A DNA stretch of 64,000 nucleotides from Glandiceps talaboti (taxonomy: Eukaryota > Hemichordata > Enteropneusta > Spengelidae): contig NW_027554296.1 in NCBI RefSeq assembly GCF_964340395.1, positions 35,001 to 99,000 on the forward strand. The letters are read 5' to 3'. The position numbers were made by a program, and so were the translations under genes. Below are positions 36,150 to 48,141 of this stretch, in pieces. The first letter of the stretch is position 1. Each line of letters starts with the position of its first letter. The notes beneath the pieces are model-generated. The model was not told the origin of the DNA. It did not search any database and saw nothing but the letters and a program-made list of their open reading frames with translations.

Positions 36150-36340
36150 CAAGAAAAAATAATCAGTTCAGTTGTGCTAAAAGTGCATTAAAAGAATATA
36201 TGAACTCCCGATATATGAGAGCCATGTATCAATGAATGCAAATTTTACTCATCAAGAGATTGTTGCCGTTTTTGCACATGCAAAATCCGGGAAAAGTGTC
36301 GGCTATGACAATATTCCTGAGTTATAGTTTTGAGGTATTG
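36150..36340 (+). mobile_element. Repeat-end and LINE-like RT scraps
   Basis: At 36153-36185, AGCAC... GTTCAGTTGTGCTAAAA matches the hairpin/CTAA end of the CA-type Helitron-like repeats. At about 36235-36330, a frame reads FTHQEIVAVFAHAKSGKSVG then YDNIP, resembling the start of a LINE RT palm (the KxGKSPGxDxIP block). Both are short and tentative. Confidence 0.4.
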
Positions 36341-37011
36341 ATGGTAAAGTGTATTTTGCATTGAAAGACATGGGAGCTAGGGAGAGTAGATTGTAATGCA
36401 ATTATCAAATTTGGTTGGTAAAGTATCAATGTGAGACATTGTGACATTAGATATTGGTACTCGAGATGTATACTGAGTGGCCCTTACAAACTGGGTAGTC
36501 GGCTATGTTATGTTGTCTTTTCCCTTGGCTAAGAAGTAAAGGAAAGGAGTCATGAGAGTGGTGAAAAGTGTACACCTGGAGGGAGATATCTATGAATATT
36601 AGCAATACATGCGTGACTCTCATCCACCTACCTAAGGATAATATCACTTTGCTTGGCATTAGCACCATTTAACAACTCAGTCCAAATCTTGATTACAATA
36701 CTATAGATAGTATCCTTTAAGCAAAGTGATAAGGCTTTAAATACTATATAATCTCTTATGTCAACACAGTGCTCAAACTGAAGTTGGGCAACAAAAATGT
36801 TCACCTGGGACTATGCTTTGCACCTGCAGGCTTCAATTTTTTTTTCAAAGGTCACTTGTCAATGGACAAGAGAATTTTCAATTTCACTTCTGGTATAATA
36901 AATTGTTTGTCCTATCAAGATGTGACATATTGCACTTCTTTTTACACACCTGAGAATGTATTTCAAGTACATAATAAAAATAATAATAAAAATAATTATA
37001 CTGGATAGTTC
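36341..37011. other. Intergenic, no gene seen
   Basis: AT-rich, no supported ORF. An AATAATAAAAATAAT run lies at about 36975-37000. Confidence 0.5.
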
Positions 37012-37215
37012 TCTAAGTAAACACTTATCTGCCAAGAAATCCAGTGAGGGTCATCCCTCATGGATTCAGTGTTTGATAATGCAAGGGGAACCGGAGTACA
37101 CGGGGAAACCTGCATTGTTCAGTAGAGTCAAACTAAACAACGAATGGTTTGAACCCCAACCACAGTGGTAAGAGGAAAGTGGTTTCACCACTCGGCACAA
37201 CCGACAACCCCTGAT
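37012..37215 (-). mobile_element. tRNA-derived SINE, copy 1 (diverged)
   Basis: The same family as 41891-42186. Shared words on the plus strand are AATCCAGTGAGGGTCATCCC, GGGGAAACCTGC, TTGAACCCCAACC and CAGTGGTAAGAGG. Read on the minus strand, a tRNA-like head with a degenerate A box and a GGGGTTCAA B box precedes the body. The A-rich tail is not clear. Confidence 0.75.
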
Positions 37216-38234
37216 TTTAAAGTTATAAACAAACAAAACACTCTGAAGGTCTATCATTTGTGACAATCTTGTGTGTTTTTTCTATTTCCATCATTTTGCC
37301 TAAATGTGTGCTAGCCGATGTAAAATGATGCCTTACTACTGAAACACATACACTTGTTTCTCGACATAAGTTTCAGACTTATTGTCACCAAAATGATGCT
37401 TGCCTATAGTTCTTTTTTTTTCAATATTACTTGTAAACATGTTTTAAAAGAAATTGGCGTTATTTCAATTCTACAATGTGTCTGTGATAGACAGAAATTG
37501 GCTTGATTTTGATAATTAACCCTGAAGGTAAGGAAAGCAGGATTCAAACACTTGGAGTAAAAAAAAAATTCCAAGGTTTTCCCTGGGTTTTCCATCAGTT
37601 TCCAGTGTACTTGTATTGATTGGGGTTATTTTCCAGGGGTGTTGACCATCAATATTTATTTTATTGAATGACATCTAATTCTCTGACACGGATGAAAAGT
37701 AATTAACAAGGTCTCTCACAATATGTCACAACACATTTTAAAGACAGTCAACACTGCAGCTGTTGGTTTAAAAAACAAAACCGTCATAGCCATTAGAATA
37801 ACATTGTTCATTTTCAAATCAGCCAAATGGAAAAGTCATTAGCCACAAACTTTAAACATTGAAAATATTAATTTGTTTGTCTATATATTTCTCTTAATGT
37901 CTGTCTTATTATTTTAGTCCTATGAGTCAATACTGTGATACTATTTTATCACCATCAAAATCTTGACTATCATGTTCACTCATTGTAGGTCCCAATAAGC
38001 TTATCCCTACCAACATTAAATCAACCAATTCATCACAATCTTTCCAACTACATTACTTTGAGCAATATATTGATCAAGTGTAACTTTTGTCATGTTTTAT
38101 TACATCAGTTTTCCTGCACACTGAAATCGACTGTACACCTCCATTTTTACTCTGAGCTGTACAGAGAGACTTCTGTTCTACCCCTAAGTAGTAGTTTCAT
38201 TCAGCTGTAGATGGAATGTACTGAAACTTATGAG
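37216..38234. other. Intergenic with one dispersed-repeat scrap
   Basis: At 37480-37535 a phrase with GGCTTGATTTTGATAA and CCCTGAAGGT matches a repeat word also found around 53930, 55410 and 55790. No gene was seen. Confidence 0.4.
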
Positions 38235-38950
38235 TGGTTACTCTGATGGTAGCAAAACACCAATGCTACAGGAGACAATTCAACAACTCGTGCAAACGAA
38301 CTAAATGCATTCTATAACAGGTTTGATTGCTATGTTTTCTCTTTCGAGCATAGCAATCAGGAATGAACTGAGAGCAGCGTCCTCAAATATCACTGATGGC
38401 GACCGTCTCTCGACCGACAAGGAAGAGGTGCTTCGGGTGCTCCAGTGTGCTCCCAAACAAAGCGTCGGGGCCTGATAATTTTACTCACTGTGTTCTGAAC
38501 TTGTGCGCTGATCAACTTGCTCGTATTCTGTCTGTCATATTCAATTTGTGCTTTCAACATGACTTAGCTCCGATGTCATGGAAAACTTCTCATATTGTTC
38601 CTGTCCCAAAGAAAGCTGTGATATCATCAATGAACGATCTTAGACCAGTTGCGTTGACGTCTGCCGTTATGCAAGTCTGTGAACGAGTAGTTTTACAAAT
38701 AAGTTAATAGTTATAGTCTCTGATTTTATTGACCCATTACAGTTTGCCTATCGTAAGAACAGGGGTATAGAAGGATGTGATGTTACATGTTTTAAATAAT
38801 GTATATTCTCATTCAGAAAAACCTGGAAGTTCAATCAGATTAATGTTCTTTGACTTTTCAAGTGCTTTTAACACTATACAGCCACATCTTATCGTTTGGA
38901 AACTTTTAGCAATGAACTTGTCACCTTCAACTGTACATTGAACTTTTAAT
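38235..38950 (+). pseudogene. Decayed LINE reverse transcriptase (Rex1/L2-like)
   Basis: In successive frames the translation shows ANELNAFYNRFD, ELRAASSNITDGDRLSTDKEE, then NKASGPDNFTHCVLNLCADQ, SWKTSHIVPVPKKA and NDLRPVALTSAVMQ, and after a stop LQFAYRKNRG and IRLMFFDFSSAFNTIQP. These are RT fingers/palm blocks in correct order, with the first catalytic Asp in FFDFSSAFN. At least two frameshifts and stops are present and the YADD box is not reached. It is a different family from the LINE at 4.4-7.2 kb. Confidence 0.85.
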
Positions 38951-40499
38951 TACCTTACGAATAGACCACAGCATTAGCATTTTCGCCTTGATGTGCAGAG
39001 GTGACAAATATCCAAGTGGGTCCTTTAGCGATGCAACGCGTTTGATGAGATAAGAAATCACTTCAAATCAACTACCAAACAAATGTAACCTTATTCATTT
39101 AGAGGGGTTGAAGTTAAGAAATAAAACTTAGGAAGTAAATAGTAACACCTCAACCATTAGCAGTAAAAAACAAGACCAACGAAATTGAACAAATATATTT
39201 GACTTGAAGTTCAGCATACACATGAAAGCACACATGGAATGAACAATTGCAAATAAATGATTCAGAATTGGAAGATGAAAAGAACACATGTACTTCTAAT
39301 GTGACAATGTGAAATGAGACAAATGGAACTAAATGATTCAAATACTGTGAATTAATGCACACAAATATGAAAAGAAATAAATGACGTTTAAAGAATTTAG
39401 AGACATCTAACATAGTATACCTTTAATGTTGTGTGATGAATTGCCAATAAATGAATATTTCCCGATCATAACATCACAATTACTCAGCGTCAGGCCTGAC
39501 TACACAATCATTCACTCAATCGTACTGAACCCTCAAACATACTTTTAACAGAAAATAACCCCAACTAAAAATACATTAGTTAAACTCTATAAAACAGCAT
39601 ATTCATCATAGCAACTCCAAGGGTAAAATAATAAGGCAAAGTATGAAAATAATTTGGTTGGATACAAGGTTCACAATATTATAAGTGATGATGACAACTT
39701 TCTAAGAATTGGTGAGAAAACTTCAAGGCCACATGAGGACAAATGTACATGCATTTGAGTTCATAATGAAAATTACAAAAAAATTCTGAATGGAAATACA
39801 TGTAAGGCGAAATAAAAAAAAATTGTGTGGTTCCGATTACATTCAATGTTAAAATAGTTGGGTTGGTAGATTTTTTATTTTATTGTCTTGTATTTTTTTC
39901 ATGTGTGAGTGTCTAGTTCAGGTTTTCCATTGTTTTCCAAATGGTCTCTGTGTTGTTTATTTCTTTCTATCAGATGTACAGCCATTACAGATTGGAAGAA
40001 TAGGTTTATATTGTTTTTTAAGTTGGTGTCAGTTTCCGCACCCACTATTTCTTGCGAGACTTCACGATTTTCGCGACTTCGTTCAAATACGTAAAAAAAA
40101 GGTACGGGTCGGCGTGAAAATCTTAGTGGGGTCGGGTAACTAAAGCCGATTTCATAAGTTTGAGGTCATTAGCATTTGTAACGACCGAGCGAATGCACAA
40201 CATCTGGATTAAGCTAATTTAGTCAATGGTTACGCAAGCAGCCTCGTTCACGATAATATGAAGAACGTTAGTCCTATAAACTTCTGATATACTATCATAA
40301 GATTGAAAATTGTTATTTCAAATTAAGTCTGTAACCTTTAAGTTTAGAAACACTAGTTTTTCCAGTTCGGTTATCCGTTTCAGCACCTCCAATAATCATA
40401 ATATTAATATATTGAACGAATGTGGCTGTTTATCTTAGTATTACCCAATAAGCAACAGGTAGAATGGTATATAAACAGCTGTTTTCGCATTCTATACAC
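38951..40499. other. Intergenic, no gene seen
   Basis: AT-rich. ORFs of 60-87 codons are unsupported. A CpG-containing patch at 40030-40200 has no clear promoter elements. Confidence 0.45.
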
Positions 40500-40800
40500 C
40501 CTAGTCTAAATCATAAATGACCACATACTCCCTACTTTACCCTATGGAGGATATGAAGATATAATGCTAACATTGTGTGTCCAAGTTTGAACCTCTTTCT
40601 AAATGTAGATAAACATGGTTCTACACCCCCCCCCCCCCCAGTCTATATGACCACATACTCCCTACTTTACCCCATGGAGGATACACAGATCTATAATGCC
40701 AATGTGTGTCCAAGTTTGGACCCCTCTCTAAATGTGGATAAACACAGTTCTATATAGCCCCAATCTAAAAGAGCATATATCCCCTTCTTTACCCATGGAA
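40500..40800. repeat. 129-bp tandem repeat, about 2.3 units
   Basis: ATGACCACATACTCCCTAC occurs at 40518 and 40647, and a diverged AGAGCATATATCCCCTTC at about 40769. Each unit also has GTGTGTCCAAGTTTG and ATAAACA. A C run marks the first junction. Confidence 0.9.
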
Positions 40801-41009
40801 AGTATAAAGGTAACATATTGTGATGTGTGAAGATATTTCACTGGCTACGTAATTTAGTATGAAAAGTGCTACTGAGTCTGCTGGTCAAAGGTGTTGGTAA
40901 ACAAGATGTGTGAACATGGTCACACGAGGACAAACATGGACAAAGATGGTACTTTAACCATGTTTACCACATGGTTTACCCACCCTGTTAAATCTCACTT
41001 TTTGTACAG

Positions 41010-41425
41010 TGTAGCATTGATCATGTAATATTTGAGTCACAGGATTCATCAATCAAATTCAGACATATCCGGTAAAACAAACAAAAAATAAAGTATGTCT
41101 CCCATTATTATATGGTTTCATCTCAATATATTTAAAAGCCACTTAAAGCAGATTTTTTCCAAAGAAAAACATCATTTTAGATACAAAATTATGGGCTCTG
41201 AATAACTGAATATGTTCATCACTTGCATCGCAAATGTTTATATATGGTGCTCCGTGTTGCTGCAAGTCCCGATTTCTCAATTCAACTCAATGATTTAGGA
41301 ATATTACTGTACTAACAAACATTAAAATGTAGTTATTCTTTTAAAACATTTAAAACAAATTTCAATTATCGACAATATAAATGTCATACTTCTACAACCC
41401 AGAAATTCAACTGCACTATGTATAT
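41010..41425. repeat. Dispersed repeat, CpG-poor copy
   Basis: It aligns with 58670-59075 over about 400 bp. Shared words are GCATTGATCATGT, GAATAACTGAATA, GTTCATCACTTGC, CGATTTCTCAA and ATTTAGGAAT. Where the other copy has CG, this one often has TG or CA (GAGTCACAGGATTCATC against GAGTCGCAGGATTCGTC). Confidence 0.85.
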
Positions 41426-41890
41426 GTCATCAGTGGTCCGTAAAAACGTCGAACTTCCAAATTGCGTAATAATTTCTAGGGGTACAGTGCAGTGATGCCT
41501 TGGTACATGTTACAATGTTATGATACTAACAGACCTACTCTTACAATATTGCAATGCATGGCTATGTTATGTTGCCGATATGATGACCGGAGTATGGTAG
41601 CAATTATATACATAGTATGCAAGATCAAAACAAATATGGCAGCACCAAGCATGAACTGTAGACACACAAAGTATATCATAGAACGATCCTTTGACTTTCT
41701 GGGGCTATCAAAAAATGACAATGACAAAATTCATGACATCATTATTTGACAACATACAGAATAGTGTCAACTCATTGGAGATAATGTGTATCTGGTGTAT
41801 GTACCTAAATACTTATAATATGTTTTAAATGGCCACTGCAATTCTATTTTTCACTTTTCATCAAACCAATAAAAAATAGCCACTTAACAC
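41426..41890. other. Intergenic, no gene seen
   Basis: Overlapping 85- and 69-codon ORFs on opposite strands at 41492-41749 have no supporting signals. Confidence 0.4.
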
Positions 41891-42186
41891 ATTTTTTTTA
41901 ATTTATTTATTTGTTCAGGCAAACCAACGGGCATAAAGCCCATTTACAGGCACCTTTAAACACTTGTCCAAGAAGTCCAGTGAGGGCCATCCCTCATGGG
42001 TTCAGTGTTAATGCGGGAGGAAACCGGAGAACCCAGGGAAAACCTGCGTTGTTCGGTAGTCAAACTGAACGACACTCTTCTTACTTACAGCGTGGTAAAT
42101 TTTAATCGAACCCTGAATGGGGTTCGAACCCCGACCGCAGTGGTAAGAGGCAAGTGGTTTAACCATTTGGCCACCGACAACCACAA
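41891..42186 (-). mobile_element. tRNA-derived SINE, copy 2
   Basis: On the minus strand a tRNA-like head has an A box (TGGCCAAATGGTT, about 42161-42173) and a B box (GGGGTTCGAACCCC, about 42119-42132), the internal polymerase III promoter arrangement. A body with TTTTCCCTGGGTTCTCCGG and GGATGGCCCTCACTGG follows, then an AAATAAATAAATT tail at 41891-41912. SINEs depend on a LINE's RT for movement. The partner cannot be identified, because the tail does not match the (AT)n end of the LINE at 4.4 kb. Confidence 0.85.
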
Positions 42187-42569
42187 CCATTTCTATAGCA
42201 CTGAGGAGAAAAAAGTGACCACGAATAGTGAAAATCTAGTTAGAAATTATGCTGCTTCCACATCCATGACACCCTCTGCTGAGCGAGAATTTATATTTGC
42301 ATATGAAAGCATTCCTGTTATGTCATCATAGTAGGAACACATAACCTTGAACTTCACCTTCCTAACATGCATTGCTATGGAGGCTCGGTCACAACAAGTT
42401 CTAGAAATTGTATCTTTCGAACGGGGCGGCGAATGTTCGTCAGATTTTTCAAGTGAAGAGGTGACAACTTGCAGTAAATCAACATTTAATCATACATTCC
42501 TTTCATTAGGGGGCAGTATGAACATATTACATGTATTGTAAAGAAAGAAATAGAATTGCAGTGGCCCTT
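42187..42569. other. Spacer between SINE and satellite
   Basis: A 64-codon ORF at 42347-42541 is unsupported. No other structure was seen. Confidence 0.4.
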
Positions 42570-45500
42570 TAATGGTACAATAGGTGGAGTGTTCACCATT
42601 ACCTATATACTTGTATATAATATGTATTAATGGTCCAATAGATGGAGTGTTCACCCTTACCTAAATACTTGTATATAATATGTATTAATGGTACAATAGG
42701 TGGAGTGTTCACCATTACCTATATACTTGTATATAATTTGTATTAATGGTACAATAGGTGTAGTGTTCACCCTTACCTAAATACTTGTATATAATATGTA
42801 TTAATGGTACAACAGGTGGAGTATTCACTCTTACCTAAATACTTGTATATAATATGTATTAATGGTACAATAGGTGGAGTATTCACCCTTACCTATATAC
42901 TTGTATACAATATGTATTAATGGTACAATAGGTGGAGTGTTCACCCTTACCTAAATACTTGTATATAATATGTATTAATGGTACAATAGGTGGAGTGTTC
43001 ACCCTTATCTAAATACTTGTATATAATATGTATTAATGGTACAAGAGGTGGAGTATTCACCCTTATCTAAATACTTGTATATAATATGTATTAATGGTAC
43101 AATAGGTGTAGTATTCACCCTTATCTAAATACTTGTATATAATATGTATTAATGGTACAATAGGTGTAGTATTCACCCTTACCTAAATACTTGTATATAA
43201 TATGTATTAATGGTACAATAGGTGGAGTGTTCACCCTTACCTAAATACTTGTATATAATATGCATTAATGGTACAACAGGTGTAGTGTTCACCCTTACCT
43301 AAATACTTGTATATAATATGTATTAATGGTACAATAGGTGGAGTGTTCACCCTTACCTAAATACTTGTATATAATATGTATTAATGGTACAATAGGTGTA
43401 GTGTTCACCCTTACCTAAATACTTGTATATAATATGTATTAATGGTACAATAGGTGTAGTGTTCACCCTTACCTAAATACTTGTATATAATATGTATTAA
43501 TGGTACAACAAGTGTAGTATTCACCCTTACCTAAATACTTGTATATAATATGTATTAATGGTACAATAGGTGTAGTGTTCACCCTTACCTATATACTTGT
43601 ATATAATATGTATTAATGGTACAACAGGTGTAGCGTTCACCCTTACCTAAATACTTGTATATAATATGTATTAATGGTACAATTGGTGGAGTGTTCACCC
43701 TTATCTAAATACTTGTATATAATATGTATTAATGGTACAAATTGGTGGAGTGTTCACCCTTACCTAAATACTTGTATATAATATGTATTAATGGTACAAT
43801 TGGTGGAGTATTCACCCTTACCTATATACTTGTATATAATATGTATTAATGGTACAACAGGTGTAGTGTTCACCCTTACCTAAATACTTGTATATAATAT
43901 GTATTAATGGTACAACAAGTGTAGTGTTCACCCTTACCTAAATACTTGTATATAATATGTATTAATGGTACAATAGGTGGAGTATTCACCCTTACCTAAA
44001 TACTTGTATATAATATGTATTAATGGTACAATAGGTGGAGTATTCACCCTTACCTAAATACTTGTATATAATATGTATTAATGGTACAACAAGTGTAGTG
44101 TTCACCCTTACCTAAATACTTGTATATAATATGTATTAATGGTACAAATTGGTGGAGTGTTCACCCTTACCTAAATACTTGTATATAATATGTATTAATG
44201 GTACAATAGGTGGAGTATTCACCCTTATCTAAATACTTGTATATAATATGTATTAATGGTACAATAGGTGGAGTATTCACCCTTACCTAAATACTTGTAT
44301 ATAATATGTATTAATGGTACAATAGGTGTAGTATTCACCCTTACCTAAATACTTGTATATAATATGTATTAATGGTACAACAAGTGTAGTATTCACCCTT
44401 ATCTAAATACTTGTATATAATATGTATTAATGGTACAATAGGTGGAGTATTCACCCTTACCTAAATACTTGTATATAATATGTATTAATGGTACAATAGG
44501 TGTAGTGTTCACCCTTACCTAAATACTTGTATATAATATGTATTAATGGTACAACAAGTGTAGTATTCACCCTTATCTAAATACTTGTATATAATATGTA
44601 TTAATGGTACAATAGGTGGAGTGTTCACCCTTACCTAAATACTTGTATATAATATGTATTGATGGTACAAATTGGTGGAGTGTTCACCCTTACCTATATA
44701 CTTGTATATAATATGTATTAATGGTACAATAGGTGTAGTGTTCACCCTTACCTATATACTTGTATATAATATGTATTAATGGTACAACAGGTGTAGCGTT
44801 CACCCTTACCTAAATACTTGTATATAATATGTATTAATGGTACAATAGGTGTAGTGTTCACCCTTACCTAAATACTTGTATATAATATGTATTAATGGTA
44901 CAATAGGTGTAGTGTTCACCCTTACCTAAATACTTGTATATAATATGTATTAATGGTACAACAAGTGTAGTATTCACCCTTACCTAAATACTTGTATATA
45001 ATATGTATTAATGGTACAATAGGTGGAGTATTCACCCTTATCTAAATACTTGTATATAATATGTATTAATGGTACAATAGGTGGAGTATTCACCCTTACC
45101 TAAATACTTGTATATAATATGTATTAATGGTACAATAGGTGTAGTATTCACCCTTACCTAAATACTTGTATATAATATGTATTAATGGTACAACAAGTGT
45201 AGTATTCACCCTTATCTAAATACTTGTATATAATATGTATTAATGGTACAATAGGTGGAGTATTCACCCTTACCTAAATACTTGTATATAATATGTATTA
45301 ATGGTACAATAGGTGTAGTGTTCACCCTTACCTAAATACTTGTATATAATATGTATTAATGGTACAACAAGTGTAGTATTCACCCTTATCTAAATACTTG
45401 TATATAATATGTATTAATGGTACAATAGGTGGAGTGTTCACCCTTACCTAAATACTTGTATATAATATGTATTGATGGTACAAATTGGTGGAGTGTTCAC

Positions 45501-46056
45501 CCTTACCTATATACTTGTATATAATATGTATTAATGGTACAATTGGTGGAGTGTTCACCCTTACCTATATACTTGTATATAATATGTATTAATGGTACAA
45601 TTGGTGGAGTGTTCACCCTTACCTAAATACTTGTATATAATATGTATTAATGGTACAACAGGTGGAGTATTCACCCTTACCTACAATGTATATACTTGTA
45701 TATAATATGTATTAATGGTACAATAGGTGGAGTGTTCACCCTTACCTATATACTTGTATATAATATGTATTAATGGTACAATAGGTGGAGTGTTCACCCT
45801 TACCTAAATACTTGTATATAATATGTATTAATGGTACAACAGGTGGAGTATTCACCCTTACCTACAATGTATATACTTGTATATAATATGTATTAATGGT
45901 ACAATAGGTGGAGTGTTCACCCTTACCTATATACTTGTATATAATATGTATTAATGGTACAATAGGTGGAGTATTCACCCTTATCTAAATACTTGTATAT
46001 AATATGTATTAATGGTACAATAGGTGGAGTGTTCACCCTTACCTATATACTTATAT
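42570..46056. repeat. 58-bp satellite array, about 60 monomers
   Basis: The monomer contains ATGGTACAATAGGTGGAGTG, TTCACCCTTACCTAAATACT and TGTATATAATATGTATTA. Variants at a few positions (ATAGGTGGA, ACAGGTGTA, ACAAGTGTA, AATTGGTGGA; CCTAAATA or TCTAAATA) define subtypes that recur in the same order about 813 bp (14 monomers) apart, for example at 44658 and 45471. A shorter block with an extra TACAATGTA recurs 181 bp apart (45681 and 45862). There are no ORFs of note. Confidence 0.97.
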
Positions 46057-46654
46057 ACGATTTATAATAGATTAAAAAATATAATATTTGCCAATATAAT
46101 GCCTATAGTTCTCCTGAAAGTGTTTAATCATAGCAAGTAGACTCCTACAGTAAACTGTAAATTCAAAAAGTTATTTCAGTATATGTTTGTATTCTAAGGA
46201 ACAGCTTGAATCTAACCAAAACACTCTTGAGCAATACTGCAACCTAATCAAAATGTTAAAAGTTTCCTTTAGATAATTAATTTATAGTTTTGTTCAGTTG
46301 TACATGTCGTCAATAATTAAGTTGGGAAATATTGATTAATTATGTCTATGAGCTCCTGCCCATCTAATATATTAGGGCAGCCTACAGTGCTTATCATAAT
46401 TTATGCAGCCTGTCTGGGTCAGCTGCGAATAGGTATAATGCATTCAGTAATATTTAGTCTGGAGACTGTAGCAGGAAGTACCAGTGGGTCTTATATTTTG
46501 ACAAAATGGAAGATCACAAGTCATTAGTCAATAGAACCATCACTTGACACTTCAAATTCACCTGGACAGACTGTGATGAGCTTTTCCTTACTTATATGCA
46601 ATGTTATATTGGTTCATCCAAATACTTTTCTGACAGACTGCCATATCAAACCTA
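46057..46654. other. Intergenic, no gene seen
   Basis: AT-rich, no supported ORF. Confidence 0.45.
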
Positions 46655-48043
46655 AACAAGTCATTGAGAATGACATAGTCCCTGCTATAATTGGGTTTTA
46701 AGGAATTATCACTACTCTGATCACGCAACAACATTTGTGAACCTAAAACAAACAGACTTAGATATGTTGTGTGTGCTTGTTATGTATTTGCTATGGACAT
46801 GGTGTTGTTGCTAGGCTTATTTGTATATATTTCTGAATGTTTATTCATTTGTCAATTAATCCTTGTTGTTATCAATGCATTACACAACATTAATAAGGTG
46901 CTACTATGGGTATGGTCTTATTGCCAGGCATATTTGCATTCAATTTTTGAATGTTTATTCACTTGCCTGCCCATCTCTGTTTTGGTTGACTGTTGACTGT
47001 GTCAAAATATGTTGGACAATATCTGTAGAATAACTCCTCCAGAAACATTCCATTTCAGCTAAATTCACCTAGCAGTTTTCGAGATACAAGTTTGGACTAA
47101 AATTGCCAACTGCCTATTTGTGTGTGTGCTACCAGTACCTATATTTTGCTTGTGTTATTTCATTAAAAAAACATACTGTATGAACTGTAAAAAGAATTGT
47201 TACACATGATTGGCACCCTATCTTTTCTGGTCTGGTAGTAAATTTGAGCCCTTCACTTGATGAGATTGCATTTACAAAGCTTAGACAGTCAAGGGGTCGA
47301 AATAGAAATATTTTTAACATGTGTGCACCTTGACTTTGGAATTTACCTGCACACAATGTACACACAATATTTTTCAGTTAAATTTGTCCTATTATATATT
47401 AAATTATTGCAATAAGTAATGCTAGGATTCAATCTTTTGTTCAGCCTGGCCAGCAGTACTCAACTTCTTTTATCTATTCTTGATGATGGATCTTTCAGCA
47501 GGACCAAAATGCAGAATTAAAAGGTTTTAAATTCAACGTCATTGGGAGTAAGTTCATATCATTTATACTGCACTAACAATAGAATAATATTTTTGAGATT
47601 TAATTTTTGACCAAAATTCACATTTTACACCTAATTTGCATATTACTGATGAGATCCTTATATGTTTAATATTGCTTCATCTGTGCACCCCCACATACAT
47701 CCTCGTTAAATTTCAGCCAAATCTGCTCCCTAGTTTTGGAATTAAAGATTTTTGACCAAAAAGACACATTTTTAGCCCTTATTTGCATATTACTGATGGC
47801 ATCATCATGTCATGAACAAATATTAATTTACTCTACCCTAAGACTGTTCCCACCAAATTTCAGGCAAATCTGCTCAGTGGTTTTAGAGCTTAAGTTTTTT
47901 GACCAAAAATGACATTTTTTGACCTAAAACGCACATTTCTGATGCAATCATTTTCATTTGAACAATTTCTTAACGAGACACCCAAAGTAACATGGCCACC
48001 AAGTATCAAAGTAATTGGTCCAGCAGTTTTTGACTTTAAGTTG

Positions 48044-48096
<53 letters not shown>

Positions 48097-48141
48097 CAAT
48101 GCCTATAGCACTACTGAACCTTATCAGTTCAATTGTGCTAA
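46655..48141 (+). mobile_element. Helitron-like CA-type repeat, with the 33.4-kb element's 5' end
   Basis: The first about 126 bp (from CAAGTCATTGAGAATGAC to GTGTGTGCTTGTT) are nearly identical to the 5' end of the element at 33377. The body then differs: two units with GTTGCTAGGC...TTTGCAT, then several units with TTTTTGACCAAAA, CTAATTTGCATA and CACCAAATTTCAGGCAAATC, a (CA)n run at 48047-48094, and a stem-loop 48107-48139 (AGCACTACTGAAC, loop, GTTCAATTGTGCT) ending in CTAAA. No coding capacity. Confidence 0.72.

Noticed and set aside
42570-46056. Possible CRISPR or coding-repeat array
   Set aside because: Units are head-to-tail with no spacers and no long ORF: a satellite.
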